This document shows positions 30,808 through 40,550 of a stretch of DNA of 64,000 nucleotides, piece by piece; the stretch's first letter is position 1, and the number at the start of each line of letters is the position of its first letter. The DNA is from Pseudomonadota bacterium (lineage in GTDB: Bacteria; Pseudomonadota; Gammaproteobacteria; Burkholderiales; Rhodocyclaceae), in contig JAGTRU010000015.1 in assembly GCA_018261905.1 (NCBI GenBank), positions 1-64,000 on the forward strand, read 5' to 3'. The position numbers and the translations under genes were made by a program. A model generated the notes under the pieces. It was not told the origin of the DNA. It searched no databases and was given only the letters and a program-made list of their open reading frames with translations.

Positions 30808-31631
30808 ATGACTGACGTTCAAGCCGGGCCGTTGCCCAGAAACTATGCCTTTACCCTTTTCATCCTGTTCGCCAATCTCGGTGCATACCTCTTTCTGTTG
30901 TCCAAAGGCGTTGCACCGCTCGAGCCCAAGCCCGACAGCCTGATCGCCTGGGGCGGTAATTTGCCGGTCCTGACCTTGACCGGCGACTACTGGCGCCTCG
31001 GGGCGAGCCTGTTCCTGCACGGCGGCCTGCTGCATCTGGCGGCCAACATGTACATGCTGATCATCATCGGGCCATTGGCCGAGAAGCGCTTCGGCAGCCT
31101 GGGCATGGCGACCGTCTATCTTGGCGGTGGCCTGCTTTCCAGTCTGGTCTCGGCCTGGTGGGGGGAATGCACATGTTCAAGACGCAAGCCAAGTTGGGCC
31201 TCTTTGGCATCGTCAATGCACCCAGCGTCGAATTGGTCGTGGCCGTTGGCGCCTCGGGGGCGCTGATGGCGCTGTGCGGCGCTTTGCTGACCTCGATACT
31301 GGCGGCCAGCGCAAGCGGGGATGCCGATCAGGCAAGCCCCGATCTGAAGAAGGGCCTGGCCCAGGTTATTCTGATCAACCTCGCGCTCGGCTTCGGTGTC
31401 GCCGGTATCGATCAGGCGGCGCATATCGGCGGTTTGCTCGGCGGTCTGATTCTCGGCTTGCTGGTGGGCGGACACGACAGCGGCAACCGCGCCCTGCGCC
31501 TGGCCGGCAGTAGCCTCGCGGTGGCTGGCATGCTCTGGGCCTTTTTCCAGAATGCGCCGGACGAAGCCATGCTCGAGGTTCGAACACAGATTCAGGCCGA
31601 GGCGGCGCAGGCCAAGCGCGGTGTAATGTAG
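30808..31631 (+). pseudogene. Rhomboid family intramembrane serine protease, frameshifted
   Basis: ORFs 30808-31266 (GDYWRLGASLFLHGGLLHLAANMYML) and 31158-31631 (VGASGALMALCGALL catalytic region; DQAAHIGGLLGGLILG) join at the G6 run 31160-31165. Confidence 0.85.
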
Positions 31632-31855
31632 GCAAAATACGCATAGCCCGCTCCGCGCGGCATTGAATTTGCCGCCGGATGGGCGCCCAAGCTCGGCGCC
31701 AGCGCTTTGGCGATGATCCTCTGCGCCGCCGAGAAAATGGCCGCCGACGCCAGCCAGACGCGGAACCAGCAAAAAATCGTCGATCCCACCGGCCTCTGCA
31801 CGGCAGGGAAGGGCGGCGCCTGCTCTGCCAACTGACAAATATCGGCCGGCATTCC

Positions 31856-31884
31856 CCGGTAGGAGCGACTTCCGTCGCGAAACA
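31856..31884. repeat. REP-like palindromic element
   Basis: ggtaggagcgacttccgtcgcgaaa resembles the GTAGGAGCGACTTcaGTCGCGA dispersed repeat class. Confidence 0.5.
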
Positions 31885-32003
31885 GCGCGTCATTCGCGGC
31901 TGCAGTTGCTCCGGCGATAATTTGCAGGCTTTGCTTTTGCACGCAGCGCTTGTGTTTCGGCGGATGGCGGGCTTGAGGCACAATATATCCAAGGAGGTAA
32001 CTC

Positions 32004-33332
32004 ATGGTTACGAAAGCACTGGTCGAAAAATTGCGGACGATGGTCGGCGGCAGCGGCGAGCGCGTTGCGCTGACGGCGCGCGGCCTGGAGCGGCTGCGGG
32101 CGCAGTTGCGGGAATGTGCCGAAGGCTTGGGCGGCGAGGTGTCGGCGCGGGCGCGGGCGGCGCGCCTGGCGGAAACCTACCTGAGTCTGAATGACGATGG
32201 GCGGCAACGTTTTCTCAAGCTGATCGCGCTCGAATTCGGTCCCAACCCGGAAAAGGTGGCGGCGGCCCATGCCGCCTACCAGGCGGCGGTCGGTACGGCG
32301 GAGCAGTGGAAGGCCGAGGCGGCGTTGCGCGGCGCCATGCGGTCGCGCCGCATTCGTATTCTGACCCAGTTCAACGCCATTCCGCAGGGCGTCAAATTCC
32401 TCGTCGATCTGCGCGCCGATCTGCTGCGTTATCTGGAAAACGATCGCGAACTGGCGGTGCTCGACCGTGAGCTGGAATCGCGGCTGTCGGCCTGGTTCGA
32501 TGTCGGTTTCCTCGAGCTGCAGCGCATTACCTGGAATTCGCCGGCCGCGCTGTTGGAAAAACTGATCGAATACGAGGCGGTGCATGAAATCCGTTCGTGG
32601 ACCGATCTGAAAAATCGCCTCGATTCGGACCGCCGGCTCTACGCCTTTTTCCACCCGCGGATGCCGGCCGAGCCGCTGATTTTCGTCGAGGTGGCGCTGA
32701 CCGATCATCTGGCCGGCAATGTCCAGGAGCTGCTCGACGAGCATGCGCCGGTGTTCGATCATCGCAAGGCCGATACGGCGATTTTCTATTCCATTTCCAA
32801 TACCCAGGTCGGTTTGCGCGGCGTCTCCTTCGGCAGTTTCCTGTTGAAGCGGGTGATCGACGACTTGAAGCGTGATTTTCCCAAGCTCGATAATTTCGCC
32901 ACCCTGTCGCCGATGCCGGGGCTGGCTAGCTGGGTCAGGAAAAATCCGCAGGTGCTCGGCGACGTCGGTATCGAGTTGCCCTTGGATGAGCTATCCACCG
33001 GTCTCTGGGCGGCCGATAGCAAGACCCGGCGCGGCTTGCGCGATCCCTTGTCGCGGCTGGCCGCGCGTTACCTGGCGGCGGCCAAACAGGGTGGCGGCGA
33101 GACGGGGGCGCCGCTCGATCCGGTTTCGCGCTTCCATCTCGGCAACGGAGCCCGCATCGAGCGCCTCAATTACCTGGCCGACAACGCGCCCAAGGGGTTC
33201 CGGCAGTCCTTCGGGCTGATGGTCAATTACCTCTATAACCTGGACGATATCGAGATGAATCTGGAGGCCTTTGCCAGTACCGGCCATGTCGCCATGTCGG
33301 CCGGCTTGCGCCGCCTGGCGCGAACGCAATAA
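32004..33332 (+). CDS. Malonyl-CoA decarboxylase
   Basis: FHPRMPAEPLIFVEVALTDHLAGNVQELLDE, FYSISNTQVGLRGVSFGSFLLKRV, FATLSPMPG. Confidence 0.96.
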   Translation: MVTKALVEKLRTMVGGSGERVALTARGLERLRAQLRECAEGLGGEVSARARAARLAETYLSLNDDGRQRFLKLIALEFGPNPEKVAAAHAAYQAAVGTAEQWKAEAALRGAMRSRRIRILTQFNAIPQGVKFLVDLRADLLRYLENDRELAVLDRELESRLSAWFDVGFLELQRITWNSPAALLEKLIEYEAVHEIRSWTDLKNRLDSDRRLYAFFHPRMPAEPLIFVEVALTDHLAGNVQELLDEHAPVFDHRKADTAIFYSISNTQVGLRGVSFGSFLLKRVIDDLKRDFPKLDNFATLSPMPGLASWVRKNPQVLGDVGIELPLDELSTGLWAADSKTRRGLRDPLSRLAARYLAAAKQGGGETGAPLDPVSRFHLGNGARIERLNYLADNAPKGFRQSFGLMVNYLYNLDDIEMNLEAFASTGHVAMSAGLRRLARTQ

Positions 33333-33390
33333 GGGCGGGGCGGACGATGCCGGGCGGTACTTTTTCTCCATTCGTCGGCGGCTGAAGAAC

Positions 33391-34125
33391 ATGGGCCCGG
33401 GGCGTTACGTTTTCGTACTGTGTCTTACCCTCGGCATCCCGTGGGCCGCCGCGGCGGTGCCGCTCAAGGTGGCGGTGCTCGACGATGCACCGCCCCTCGG
33501 CTATCGCGATGCGGCCGGCCGGCTGACTGGCTTCAGCGTCTCGCTGATGCAGGCCCTGTGTAGCGAAATGGCGGCCGAGTGCGAGTTCGAGCCGGTCAAG
33601 CTGGAACATCTGGTCGATGATCTGGCGGCGGGCCATTTCGATGTGGCGGCCGTCGGCTTGTTGAGTACCCCGGAGCGGCGTCAGAAAATCATTTTCACCA
33701 AGCCGGTCTATCGCTCGTTGACTTTGTTGTTCACTCGGGCGGGAAGCAAGCCCGGTCAGCCCGAGGTGCGCGTTTCAACCTTCAAGGGCTCGGCCCAGGA
33801 ACGCTATATCCGGGATCGGGGCTGGGCGCTGATCGGCGCCCAGAGCGCCGAGGATATGGTCGAACAATTGCGGGCCGGGGTGGCCCAGGCCTGCGTGGTG
33901 CCGCTGATGACCGGTCTCGATTTGCAGAAAAACGGCGGCTTTCTGGCCCTCGGTCTGAAATCCTCCGTGCTCCAGGCGGCCGAACTGGAAAGCAATGCCT
34001 CGTTCGGCATTGCACCGCAAAAAGCCGAGCTCAAGGGACCGCTCGACAAGGCGCTGGAAAATATCAAGCGCAATGGTATCTTTGACCGCATCAATTCGCT
34101 GTTTCTGCCGTTCCGAATCGATTGA
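33391..34125 (+). CDS. Transporter substrate-binding-domain periplasmic protein
   Basis: Signal peptide; VAVLDDAPPLGYRDAAGRLTGFSVSLMQALCSEM...GHFDVAAVGLLSTPERRQKIIFTKPVYRS. Confidence 0.88.
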   Translation: MGPGRYVFVLCLTLGIPWAAAAVPLKVAVLDDAPPLGYRDAAGRLTGFSVSLMQALCSEMAAECEFEPVKLEHLVDDLAAGHFDVAAVGLLSTPERRQKIIFTKPVYRSLTLLFTRAGSKPGQPEVRVSTFKGSAQERYIRDRGWALIGAQSAEDMVEQLRAGVAQACVVPLMTGLDLQKNGGFLALGLKSSVLQAAELESNASFGIAPQKAELKGPLDKALENIKRNGIFDRINSLFLPFRID

Positions 34126-34207
34126 TTTTCGGCGTTCCGTTCGGCCGGTGAGGCGAATCGGGCGCCGCATCTGCTAAGATTCGCCCTGATTTTTCAGGTC
34201 TTTCCCC

Positions 34208-36133
34208 TTGTCTTCCCTTCCCGAAATTTTCTCCCCCGACGGGCCGCTGGCCCGCGCCATCGGCGGCTATCGCGTGCGCGAGCAGCAGGTCGAAATGGCC
34301 GAGCGCATCGCCGCCGCCATTCACAGCCATTCGGTATTCATTGCCGAGGCCGGCACCGGCACGGGCAAAACCTTCGCCTATCTGGTGCCGGCCCTGAAAT
34401 CGGGCGGCAAGGTGATCGTCTCCACCGGCACCAAGACCCTGCAGGACCAGTTGTTCAACAAGGACCTGCCGATGGTGCGCGATGCGCTGAAGGCGCCGGT
34501 CAAGATCGCTTTGCTCAAGGGCCGCGCCAATTACGTCTGTCCCTACCATCTGGAGCGGGCGCTCGCCGAGGGCCGTTTCCTGACCCGCGAAGATGCCGCC
34601 GATGCCCGGCGCATCTCGGTGTTCGCCAAGGTCAGCCATACCGGCGACAAGGCCGAATGCCTGGAAGTCTCGGAAAATTCGCCGGTCTGGAACCACGCCA
34701 CGTCGACCCGCGAAAACTGCCTCGGCCAGGATTGCCCGGACTACAAGGACTGTTTCGTCATGCTCGCCCGGCGCGAGGCGATGGCGGCCGACCTGGTGGT
34801 GGTCAATCACCACCTGTTCTTCGCCGACGTCATGCTGCGCGACGAAGGCATGGCCGAACTGCTGCCGGCCTGCAACACGGTGATTTTCGACGAGGCGCAC
34901 CAGTTGCCGGAAGTGGCGACGCTCTTTTTTGGCGACAGCATTTCGACGGCGCAGGTTCTCGACCTGGCCCGCGATGCCCGCGCCGAAGGCCTGATCAACG
35001 CCCGCGACTGCCTCGATCTGCAATCGGCCAGCCGCGAACTGGAAAAAGTCGCCAAGGACATGCGTCTGGCGGTCGGCCTCGATGCCGGCCGTTTTTCCTC
35101 TGCGCAATTGAGCGAGAAGGCCGAATTCGCCCCGGCCCTGAAGGTGCTGGAGGACGAAATCGCCGGCTTCACCGCCATCCTGGAAAATCAGGCCGAGCGT
35201 TCCGAAGGCCTGGAAAAATGCTGGCAGCGCGGCCTGGAACTGGTTCAACGGCTCGGCCATTGGCAAAGCCAGGCGGTCGACGGCTATGTGCGTTGGGCGG
35301 AAGCTTTCGCCCATTCGCTGCAACTCAACTCGACGCCGCTCGACGTCGCCGAAATTTTCCGCAAGCAGATGGGCGGTCATCCGCGCGCCTGGATTTTCAC
35401 TTCGGCGACGCTTGCCGTGCAGGGCAAGTTCCACCATTACTGCGCCGAGCTCGGTCTAGGCGAGCCGGAATCGGCGTGCTGGCACAGTCCTTTCGATTAC
35501 GACAAGCAGGCCTTGCTCTACGCGCCGCTCGGCATGCCGGAGCCGAATTCCCATGGCTATACCGATGCCGTCGTCGACGCCGCTTTCCCGGCGGTGCTGG
35601 CGGCCGGCGGCGGCGCCTTCTTCCTGTGCACCAGCCTGCGCGCCATGCGCCGCACGCACGAACTGCTCAAGGCGCGCCTCGAGGATGGTGGTCATGAGAT
35701 GCCGCTGCTGATGCAGGGCGAGGGCAGCAAGAACGACCTGCTGCAACGCTTTCGCCATCTCGGCAATGCCATCCTGGTGGGCAGCCAGAGTTTCTGGGAA
35801 GGCGTCGATGTGCGCGGCGAAGCCTTGTCGCTGGTGGTCATCGACAAGATTCCTTTCGCCCCGCCCGACGATCCGGTGCTCTCGGCGCGCATCGAGCAGA
35901 TGCGCCAGCAGGGGCGTAATGCTTTCATGGAATACCAGTTGCCGCGCGCCGTGATCAACGTCAAGCAGGGCGCCGGCCGGCTGATCCGCGACGAGTCCGA
36001 TACCGGCGTGCTGATGATTTGCGATCCACGACTTATATCAAAGCCGTATGGCCGACGGGTGTGGCAAAGTCTGCCCCCCATGAAACGCACCCGTGAATTG
36101 TCCGTCGTCCTCGAGTTTTTCGCCCAGCGATGA
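34208..36133 (+). CDS. dinG: DinG/YoaA family ATP-dependent helicase
   Basis: TTG start; AEAGTGTGKTFAYLVPAL, Fe-S cysteines, DEAH, SFWEGVDVRGEALSLVVIDKIPF. Confidence 0.93.
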   Translation: MSSLPEIFSPDGPLARAIGGYRVREQQVEMAERIAAAIHSHSVFIAEAGTGTGKTFAYLVPALKSGGKVIVSTGTKTLQDQLFNKDLPMVRDALKAPVKIALLKGRANYVCPYHLERALAEGRFLTREDAADARRISVFAKVSHTGDKAECLEVSENSPVWNHATSTRENCLGQDCPDYKDCFVMLARREAMAADLVVVNHHLFFADVMLRDEGMAELLPACNTVIFDEAHQLPEVATLFFGDSISTAQVLDLARDARAEGLINARDCLDLQSASRELEKVAKDMRLAVGLDAGRFSSAQLSEKAEFAPALKVLEDEIAGFTAILENQAERSEGLEKCWQRGLELVQRLGHWQSQAVDGYVRWAEAFAHSLQLNSTPLDVAEIFRKQMGGHPRAWIFTSATLAVQGKFHHYCAELGLGEPESACWHSPFDYDKQALLYAPLGMPEPNSHGYTDAVVDAAFPAVLAAGGGAFFLCTSLRAMRRTHELLKARLEDGGHEMPLLMQGEGSKNDLLQRFRHLGNAILVGSQSFWEGVDVRGEALSLVVIDKIPFAPPDDPVLSARIEQMRQQGRNAFMEYQLPRAVINVKQGAGRLIRDESDTGVLMICDPRLISKPYGRRVWQSLPPMKRTRELSVVLEFFAQR

Positions 36134-37263
36134 AAAATACCTTCGAACGCCTGCAGGCCCAGCAGCCGCAACTGTTTTCCGCCGCCGATATCGTCCTTCC
36201 CCTGGCCAGCCTCGAGGCCATGGCCGAACTGGTGGCGGCCATCGAATCGGTCATCGCCTGTCCGGCCTTTCGCCACCGGGCGCTCGCCCGGGCGCCGGAA
36301 ATCGCCCGCCACCCGGTGGCGGCGCGCGGCGTCTTCATGGGCTACGATTTTCACCTGACGGCCGACGGCCCGAAACTCATCGAAATCAACACCAATGCCG
36401 GCGGCGGCCTGCTCAATGCCTATCTGCTGGCAGCCCACGGCCGGGCCGAACTGGGTGCGCAAGTCAAGGAACGCTATGTCGCGATGTTCCGCGAAGAGTG
36501 GCGACTGGCGCGCGGCGAGGCGCCGCTCAAACGCATCGCCATCGTCGATGAAAACCCGGCCGAGCAATTCCTGGCCCCCGAATTCGAGTTGTTCAAGGAC
36601 CTCTTCGCGGCGCATGGCATCGCCGCCGAAATCGCCGATCCGCGCGATCTGCAGCGGCGGGGCAACTGCCTCTACCAGCATGGCGAAGCGGTCGACCTGG
36701 TGTATAACCGGCTCACCGACTTTGCCCTCGATTCGACGATCAGCGCCGATCTGCGGGCGGTCTACGAAGCCGACGGCGTGGTCCTGACGCCGCATCCGCA
36801 GGCGCATGCCCTGCATGCCGACAAGCGCAACCTGATGGTCCTGTCCGATCCAGAGGCGCTCGTCGAATGCGGCATCGATGCGGCGACCCGCCGTGTCCTG
36901 CTGGCCGGCATTCCGCGCACGCTGGCGGTGCATGCCGAACAGGCCGAACAGTTCTGGGGCGAGCGCAAGCAGTGGTTTTTCAAGCCGCCGGGCGGCTTCG
37001 GCAGCCGCGCCGCCTATCGCGGCGACAAGCTGACCAAACGCGTTTTCGAGGAGATCCTGCAGGGCGGCTACATCGCCCAGGAAATCGCCCCGCCGTCCGA
37101 GCACGAGGTCATGGTCGGCGAGGTGCCGACGCGCATGAAGGCCGATTTCCGCTGCTACGTCTACAACCGTGACATCCAGTTGGTCGCGGCCCGGCTCTAC
37201 CAGGGGCAAACCACCAATTTCCGGACGCCGGGCGGCGGTTTTGCCCCGGTCTTCGTCGCTTGA
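36130..37263 (+). CDS. Circularly permuted ATP-grasp-like protein of unknown function
   Basis: KLIEINTNAGGGLLNAYLL precedes WFFKPPGGFGSRAAYRGDK; start overlaps dinG stop. Confidence 0.65.
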   Translation: MKNTFERLQAQQPQLFSAADIVLPLASLEAMAELVAAIESVIACPAFRHRALARAPEIARHPVAARGVFMGYDFHLTADGPKLIEINTNAGGGLLNAYLLAAHGRAELGAQVKERYVAMFREEWRLARGEAPLKRIAIVDENPAEQFLAPEFELFKDLFAAHGIAAEIADPRDLQRRGNCLYQHGEAVDLVYNRLTDFALDSTISADLRAVYEADGVVLTPHPQAHALHADKRNLMVLSDPEALVECGIDAATRRVLLAGIPRTLAVHAEQAEQFWGERKQWFFKPPGGFGSRAAYRGDKLTKRVFEEILQGGYIAQEIAPPSEHEVMVGEVPTRMKADFRCYVYNRDIQLVAARLYQGQTTNFRTPGGGFAPVFVA

Positions 37264-37280
37264 GCGGGTAGAATCCGGCC

Positions 37281-37787
37281 ATGAAAGTTTTTGGAATCGC
37301 CGGCTATTCCGGCTCCGGCAAGACGACCCTGCTGGAAAAGCTGATCCCCCAACTGACGGCGCGTGGCCTCAAGGTGTCGGTGGTCAAGCATGCCCATCAC
37401 GGCTTCGATATCGACCGCCCGGGCAAGGATTCGTTTCGCCATCGCCAGGCCGGTGCCAGCGAGGTGCTGCTTTCCTGCAACGATCGCTGGGCCTTGATGC
37501 ATGAGCGGCGCGATGAGCGGGAGCCGAGCCTGGATGAATTGCTCGGCCACCTCTCGCCCTGCGACTTGGTGCTGATCGAGGGCTTTCGCCAGGAACCGGT
37601 CCCCAAGCTCGAGGTCTATCGCCTGGCCAACGGCACGCCGCCGCTCTTTCCCGAACGCGGCGATATCGTCGCGGTTGCCACCGATGGCGATGTCCGTTGC
37701 GGCCGGCCGGTGTTTCCCTTGAACGACATCGCGGCCATCGCCGAATTTGTGATGAATACCCTGAATTTGCCGGAGCGCCCATGCTGA
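37281..37787 (+). CDS. mobB: Molybdopterin-guanine dinucleotide biosynthesis protein MobB
   Basis: GIAGYSGSGKTTLLEKLIPQL...VVKHAHHGFDIDRPGKDSFRHRQAGA. Confidence 0.95.
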   Translation: MKVFGIAGYSGSGKTTLLEKLIPQLTARGLKVSVVKHAHHGFDIDRPGKDSFRHRQAGASEVLLSCNDRWALMHERRDEREPSLDELLGHLSPCDLVLIEGFRQEPVPKLEVYRLANGTPPLFPERGDIVAVATDGDVRCGRPVFPLNDIAAIAEFVMNTLNLPERPC

Positions 37788-38986
37788 GCTTTGAACAAGC
37801 CCTGGAAAAAATGCTGGCCGCGGCCCAGCCCGTCGAGCAGGTCCTGTCGCTGCCGCTGACCGCCGTTGCCGGCCGCGTTTTGGCGCAGGCCGGACAATCG
37901 ACGGTGGCCGTGCCGCCGCACGACAATTCGTCGATGGACGGTTACGCCGTGCGGGTTGCCGATGTTACGGCGCTCGGAGTTTGCCTGCCAGTCAGCCAAC
38001 GCATTCCGGCCGGAACGGTCGGTTTACCCCTGCAGCCGGGGACCGCGGCGCGCATTTTCACCGGGGCGCCGGTGCCGGCCGGTGCCGACGCCGTGGTCAT
38101 GCAGGAACTCTGTGTGCGTGGCGAAAGTGGCGTTGTCATCAATCACCGGCCGCATGTCGGCGAATACATCCGGCGACTTGGCGAAGACATCGCCCACGGT
38201 GGCGAAATTCTCCAGGCCGGTATCCGCTTGCGGCCGCAGGACATTTCCCTGGCCGCCTCGGCCGGTCTGCCCGAACTGCCGGTTTATCGGCGGCTGCGCG
38301 TCGGTGTCTTCTTTACCGGTGACGAACTGGTGCCCCCCGGTGAGCCGTTGCCGCCGGGTGGTATCTACAACTCCAACCGTTATGCCATTCGCGCCCTGCT
38401 CGAAGGCCTGAACTGCGAGGTGCGCGATCTCGGCTCGGTGCCCGACAATCTCGAGGCGACTCGTCAGGCCCTGCGCAAGGCGGCCGCCGATAACGATCTG
38501 GTCATCACCAGCGGCGGCGTTTCGGTCGGCGAGGAAGATCACGTCAAACCGGCGGTCGAGGCCGAAGGCCGGCTCGAGATGTGGAAAATTGCCTTCAAAC
38601 CGGGCCGGCCTCTGGCTTTCGGCGAGGTCCGGCGGCCCGGCGGCAAAGCCTGGTTCATCGGTCTGCCGGGCAATCCGGTGTCGTCTATCGTCACGTTCCT
38701 GATGATGGTGCGGCCTTTCGTGCTGCGCCTGCAGGGCGTCGCCGAGGTGACGCCGCGGGTCCTCACCTTGCGCGCCGATTTTGACTGGCTGCTGCCGGAC
38801 GCGCGCACCGAGTTCCTGCGCGCCCGGATGAACGATACCGGGGGCGTCGAGATCCATCCTAATCAGGGGGCCGGGGTCGTCACCTCGCTGAGCTGGGCCA
38901 ATGGCCTGGTCGTCAATCCGCCGGCGGCCGTCGTCAAGCGCGGTGATAGTGTGCGTTTCATTCCATTTTGGGAGTTGCTGTCGTGA
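37781..38986 (+). CDS. moeA: Molybdopterin molybdenumtransferase MoeA
   Basis: VPPHDNSSMDGYAVR, RIFTGAPVPAGADAVVMQE, TSGGVSVGEEDHVK, GLPGNPVSSIVTF. Confidence 0.97.
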   Translation: MLSFEQALEKMLAAAQPVEQVLSLPLTAVAGRVLAQAGQSTVAVPPHDNSSMDGYAVRVADVTALGVCLPVSQRIPAGTVGLPLQPGTAARIFTGAPVPAGADAVVMQELCVRGESGVVINHRPHVGEYIRRLGEDIAHGGEILQAGIRLRPQDISLAASAGLPELPVYRRLRVGVFFTGDELVPPGEPLPPGGIYNSNRYAIRALLEGLNCEVRDLGSVPDNLEATRQALRKAAADNDLVITSGGVSVGEEDHVKPAVEAEGRLEMWKIAFKPGRPLAFGEVRRPGGKAWFIGLPGNPVSSIVTFLMMVRPFVLRLQGVAEVTPRVLTLRADFDWLLPDARTEFLRARMNDTGGVEIHPNQGAGVVTSLSWANGLVVNPPAAVVKRGDSVRFIPFWELLS

Positions 38987-39231
38987 GTGTCAGAGTTCTT
39001 TATTTCGCCAGTCTCAAGGAGGGCCTCGGCCTGGCCGCGGAGTCCATCGAATTGCCGGCCGGGGTCGCTACCGTCGGCGCCTTGCGCGACTGGCTGGTGG
39101 GACAGGGGCGCGACAAGCTGGCCAGCGCGAAAAATCTGCGCTGCGCCGTCAATCAGGATATGGCCGGGCTGGATGCGGCGGTGAATGAGGGCGATGAAAT
39201 CGCCTTCTTCCCGCCGGTAACCGGCGGCTAA
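38983..39231 (+). CDS. moaD: Molybdopterin synthase small subunit MoaD
   Basis: GTG start overlapping moeA stop; RVLYFASLKEGLG...C-terminal FFPPVTGG. Confidence 0.95.
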   Translation: MSVRVLYFASLKEGLGLAAESIELPAGVATVGALRDWLVGQGRDKLASAKNLRCAVNQDMAGLDAAVNEGDEIAFFPPVTGG

Positions 39232-39241
39232 AGGAAAAGCA

Positions 39242-40156
39242 ATGTCGATTCAATGGTTCCCGGGGCACATGACCTCGGCCCGCAAGAAGGCCGGCGAGAC
39301 GCTGGCCATGGCCGATGTCGTGGTCGAGGTGCTGGATGCCCGACTGCCGCAGGCGTCAAGCAATCCGATGATTCACGAGCTGCGCGCCTTTCGCCAGCGG
39401 CCCTGCCTGAAACTGCTGAACAAGGCCGACATGGCCGATCCGGCGGTGACCAAGGCCTGGCTGGATTATTTCGAGCAGCAGCCGGGGGTCAAGGCGGTCG
39501 CCATTTCCTGCAAGAAGGCCAGTGACGTGGCGCGTATCCCCGGCTTGGCGCAGAAGCTGGCGCCGCACCGCTGCGATGCGGTGAAGCCGCTGCGTCTGAT
39601 GATCATGGGCATCCCCAATGTCGGCAAATCGACCTTGATGAATGCCCTGGTCAAAAAGAAGGTGGCGGCGGTCGGCGACCAGCCGGCGGTGACCAAGAGC
39701 CAGCAGCGCATCGATATCAGCTCGCGGCTGACCATTTACGATACGCCGGGTATGCTCTGGCCGAAGATCGCCCACCCCATCGACGGCCTGATGCTGGCGG
39801 CCAGCCACGCCGTCGGCGTCAATGCTTACATCGACGAAGAAGTGGCGACCTTTCTTTCCGGCTTTCTGCTCGAGCACTATCCGGCACTGCTCACCGCCCG
39901 TTACGGATTTGCCAGCCCGGGCCTGGATGCGGTGGCGGTCATCGAAGCGGTCGCCAAAAAGCGCGGTTGCCTGCTCAAGGGACGGGGCGGCCAACTCGAC
40001 CTGGAAAAGGCGGCGGCCATCCTGCTGACCGACTACCGCAGCGGGGCGCTCGGCCGGATCAGCCTGGAAACCCCGCAGTTGCGGGGCGAACGGGCCAAAC
40101 AACTGGCCGCCAAAGGGGTGCCTGATGTTGAAGCGGAGTCGGCGCCGGATCGCTAA
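39242..40156 (+). CDS. ylqF: Ribosome biogenesis GTPase YlqF/RbgA
   Basis: IQWFPGHMTSARKKAGETL; permuted motifs NKAD then GIPNVGKSTLMNAL and DTPGMLWPK. Confidence 0.95.
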   Translation: MSIQWFPGHMTSARKKAGETLAMADVVVEVLDARLPQASSNPMIHELRAFRQRPCLKLLNKADMADPAVTKAWLDYFEQQPGVKAVAISCKKASDVARIPGLAQKLAPHRCDAVKPLRLMIMGIPNVGKSTLMNALVKKKVAAVGDQPAVTKSQQRIDISSRLTIYDTPGMLWPKIAHPIDGLMLAASHAVGVNAYIDEEVATFLSGFLLEHYPALLTARYGFASPGLDAVAVIEAVAKKRGCLLKGRGGQLDLEKAAAILLTDYRSGALGRISLETPQLRGERAKQLAAKGVPDVEAESAPDR

Positions 40157-40216
40157 TTAAACTCGAAACGAAGAGTATTAGGTCGTTTCCAAAGTTTTGT
40201 ATATAATTCGCGCCCT

Positions 40217-40235
40217 GTCAGCGGTCATCGCTGAC
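40217..40235 (+). promoter_or_regulatory. Leader hairpin upstream of tRNA-Asn, downstream of TATAAT (40202-40207)
   Basis: GTCAGCG-gtcat-CGCTGAC. Confidence 0.5.
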
Positions 40236-40246
40236 AACCCAGTAGT

Positions 40247-40322
40247 TCCTCGATAGCTCAGTTGGTAGAGCGCCGGACTGTTAATCCGTAGGTCCCTGGT
40301 TCGAGCCCAGGTCGGGGAGCCA
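40247..40322 (+). tRNA. tRNA-Asn (GTT)
   Basis: TCCTCGATAGCTCAGTTGGTAGAGC...CTGTTAATC...GGTTCGAGCCC...TCGGGGAGCCA; full cloverleaf, encoded CCA. Confidence 0.97.
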
Positions 40323-40367
40323 AAATTCTGCTTCATGCCATTACCACTTCGGCAAGCAGTCTGTGTT

Positions 40368-40442
<75 letters not shown>

Positions 40443-40550
40443 CCCATCTTCCCTAGTGTTGCCCGGCGGCCGAGCCGTTCTTCGATCGGTCGCGGCGAAG
40501 CCATTCCGCGATGCTGCGGCGGGGCGCGCCCGGCGCCCCTTGCTTGCTGG

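Noticed and set aside
31640-31830. Short plus-strand open frame after the rhomboid gene (EFAAGWAPKLGASALAMILCAAEKMAADASQT...)
   Set aside because: No start, no recognised family; insufficient support for a gene or remnant
34091-37209. Long minus-strand ORFs (34091-35437, 35692-37209)
   Set aside because: Antisense shadows of dinG and the ATP-grasp-like gene
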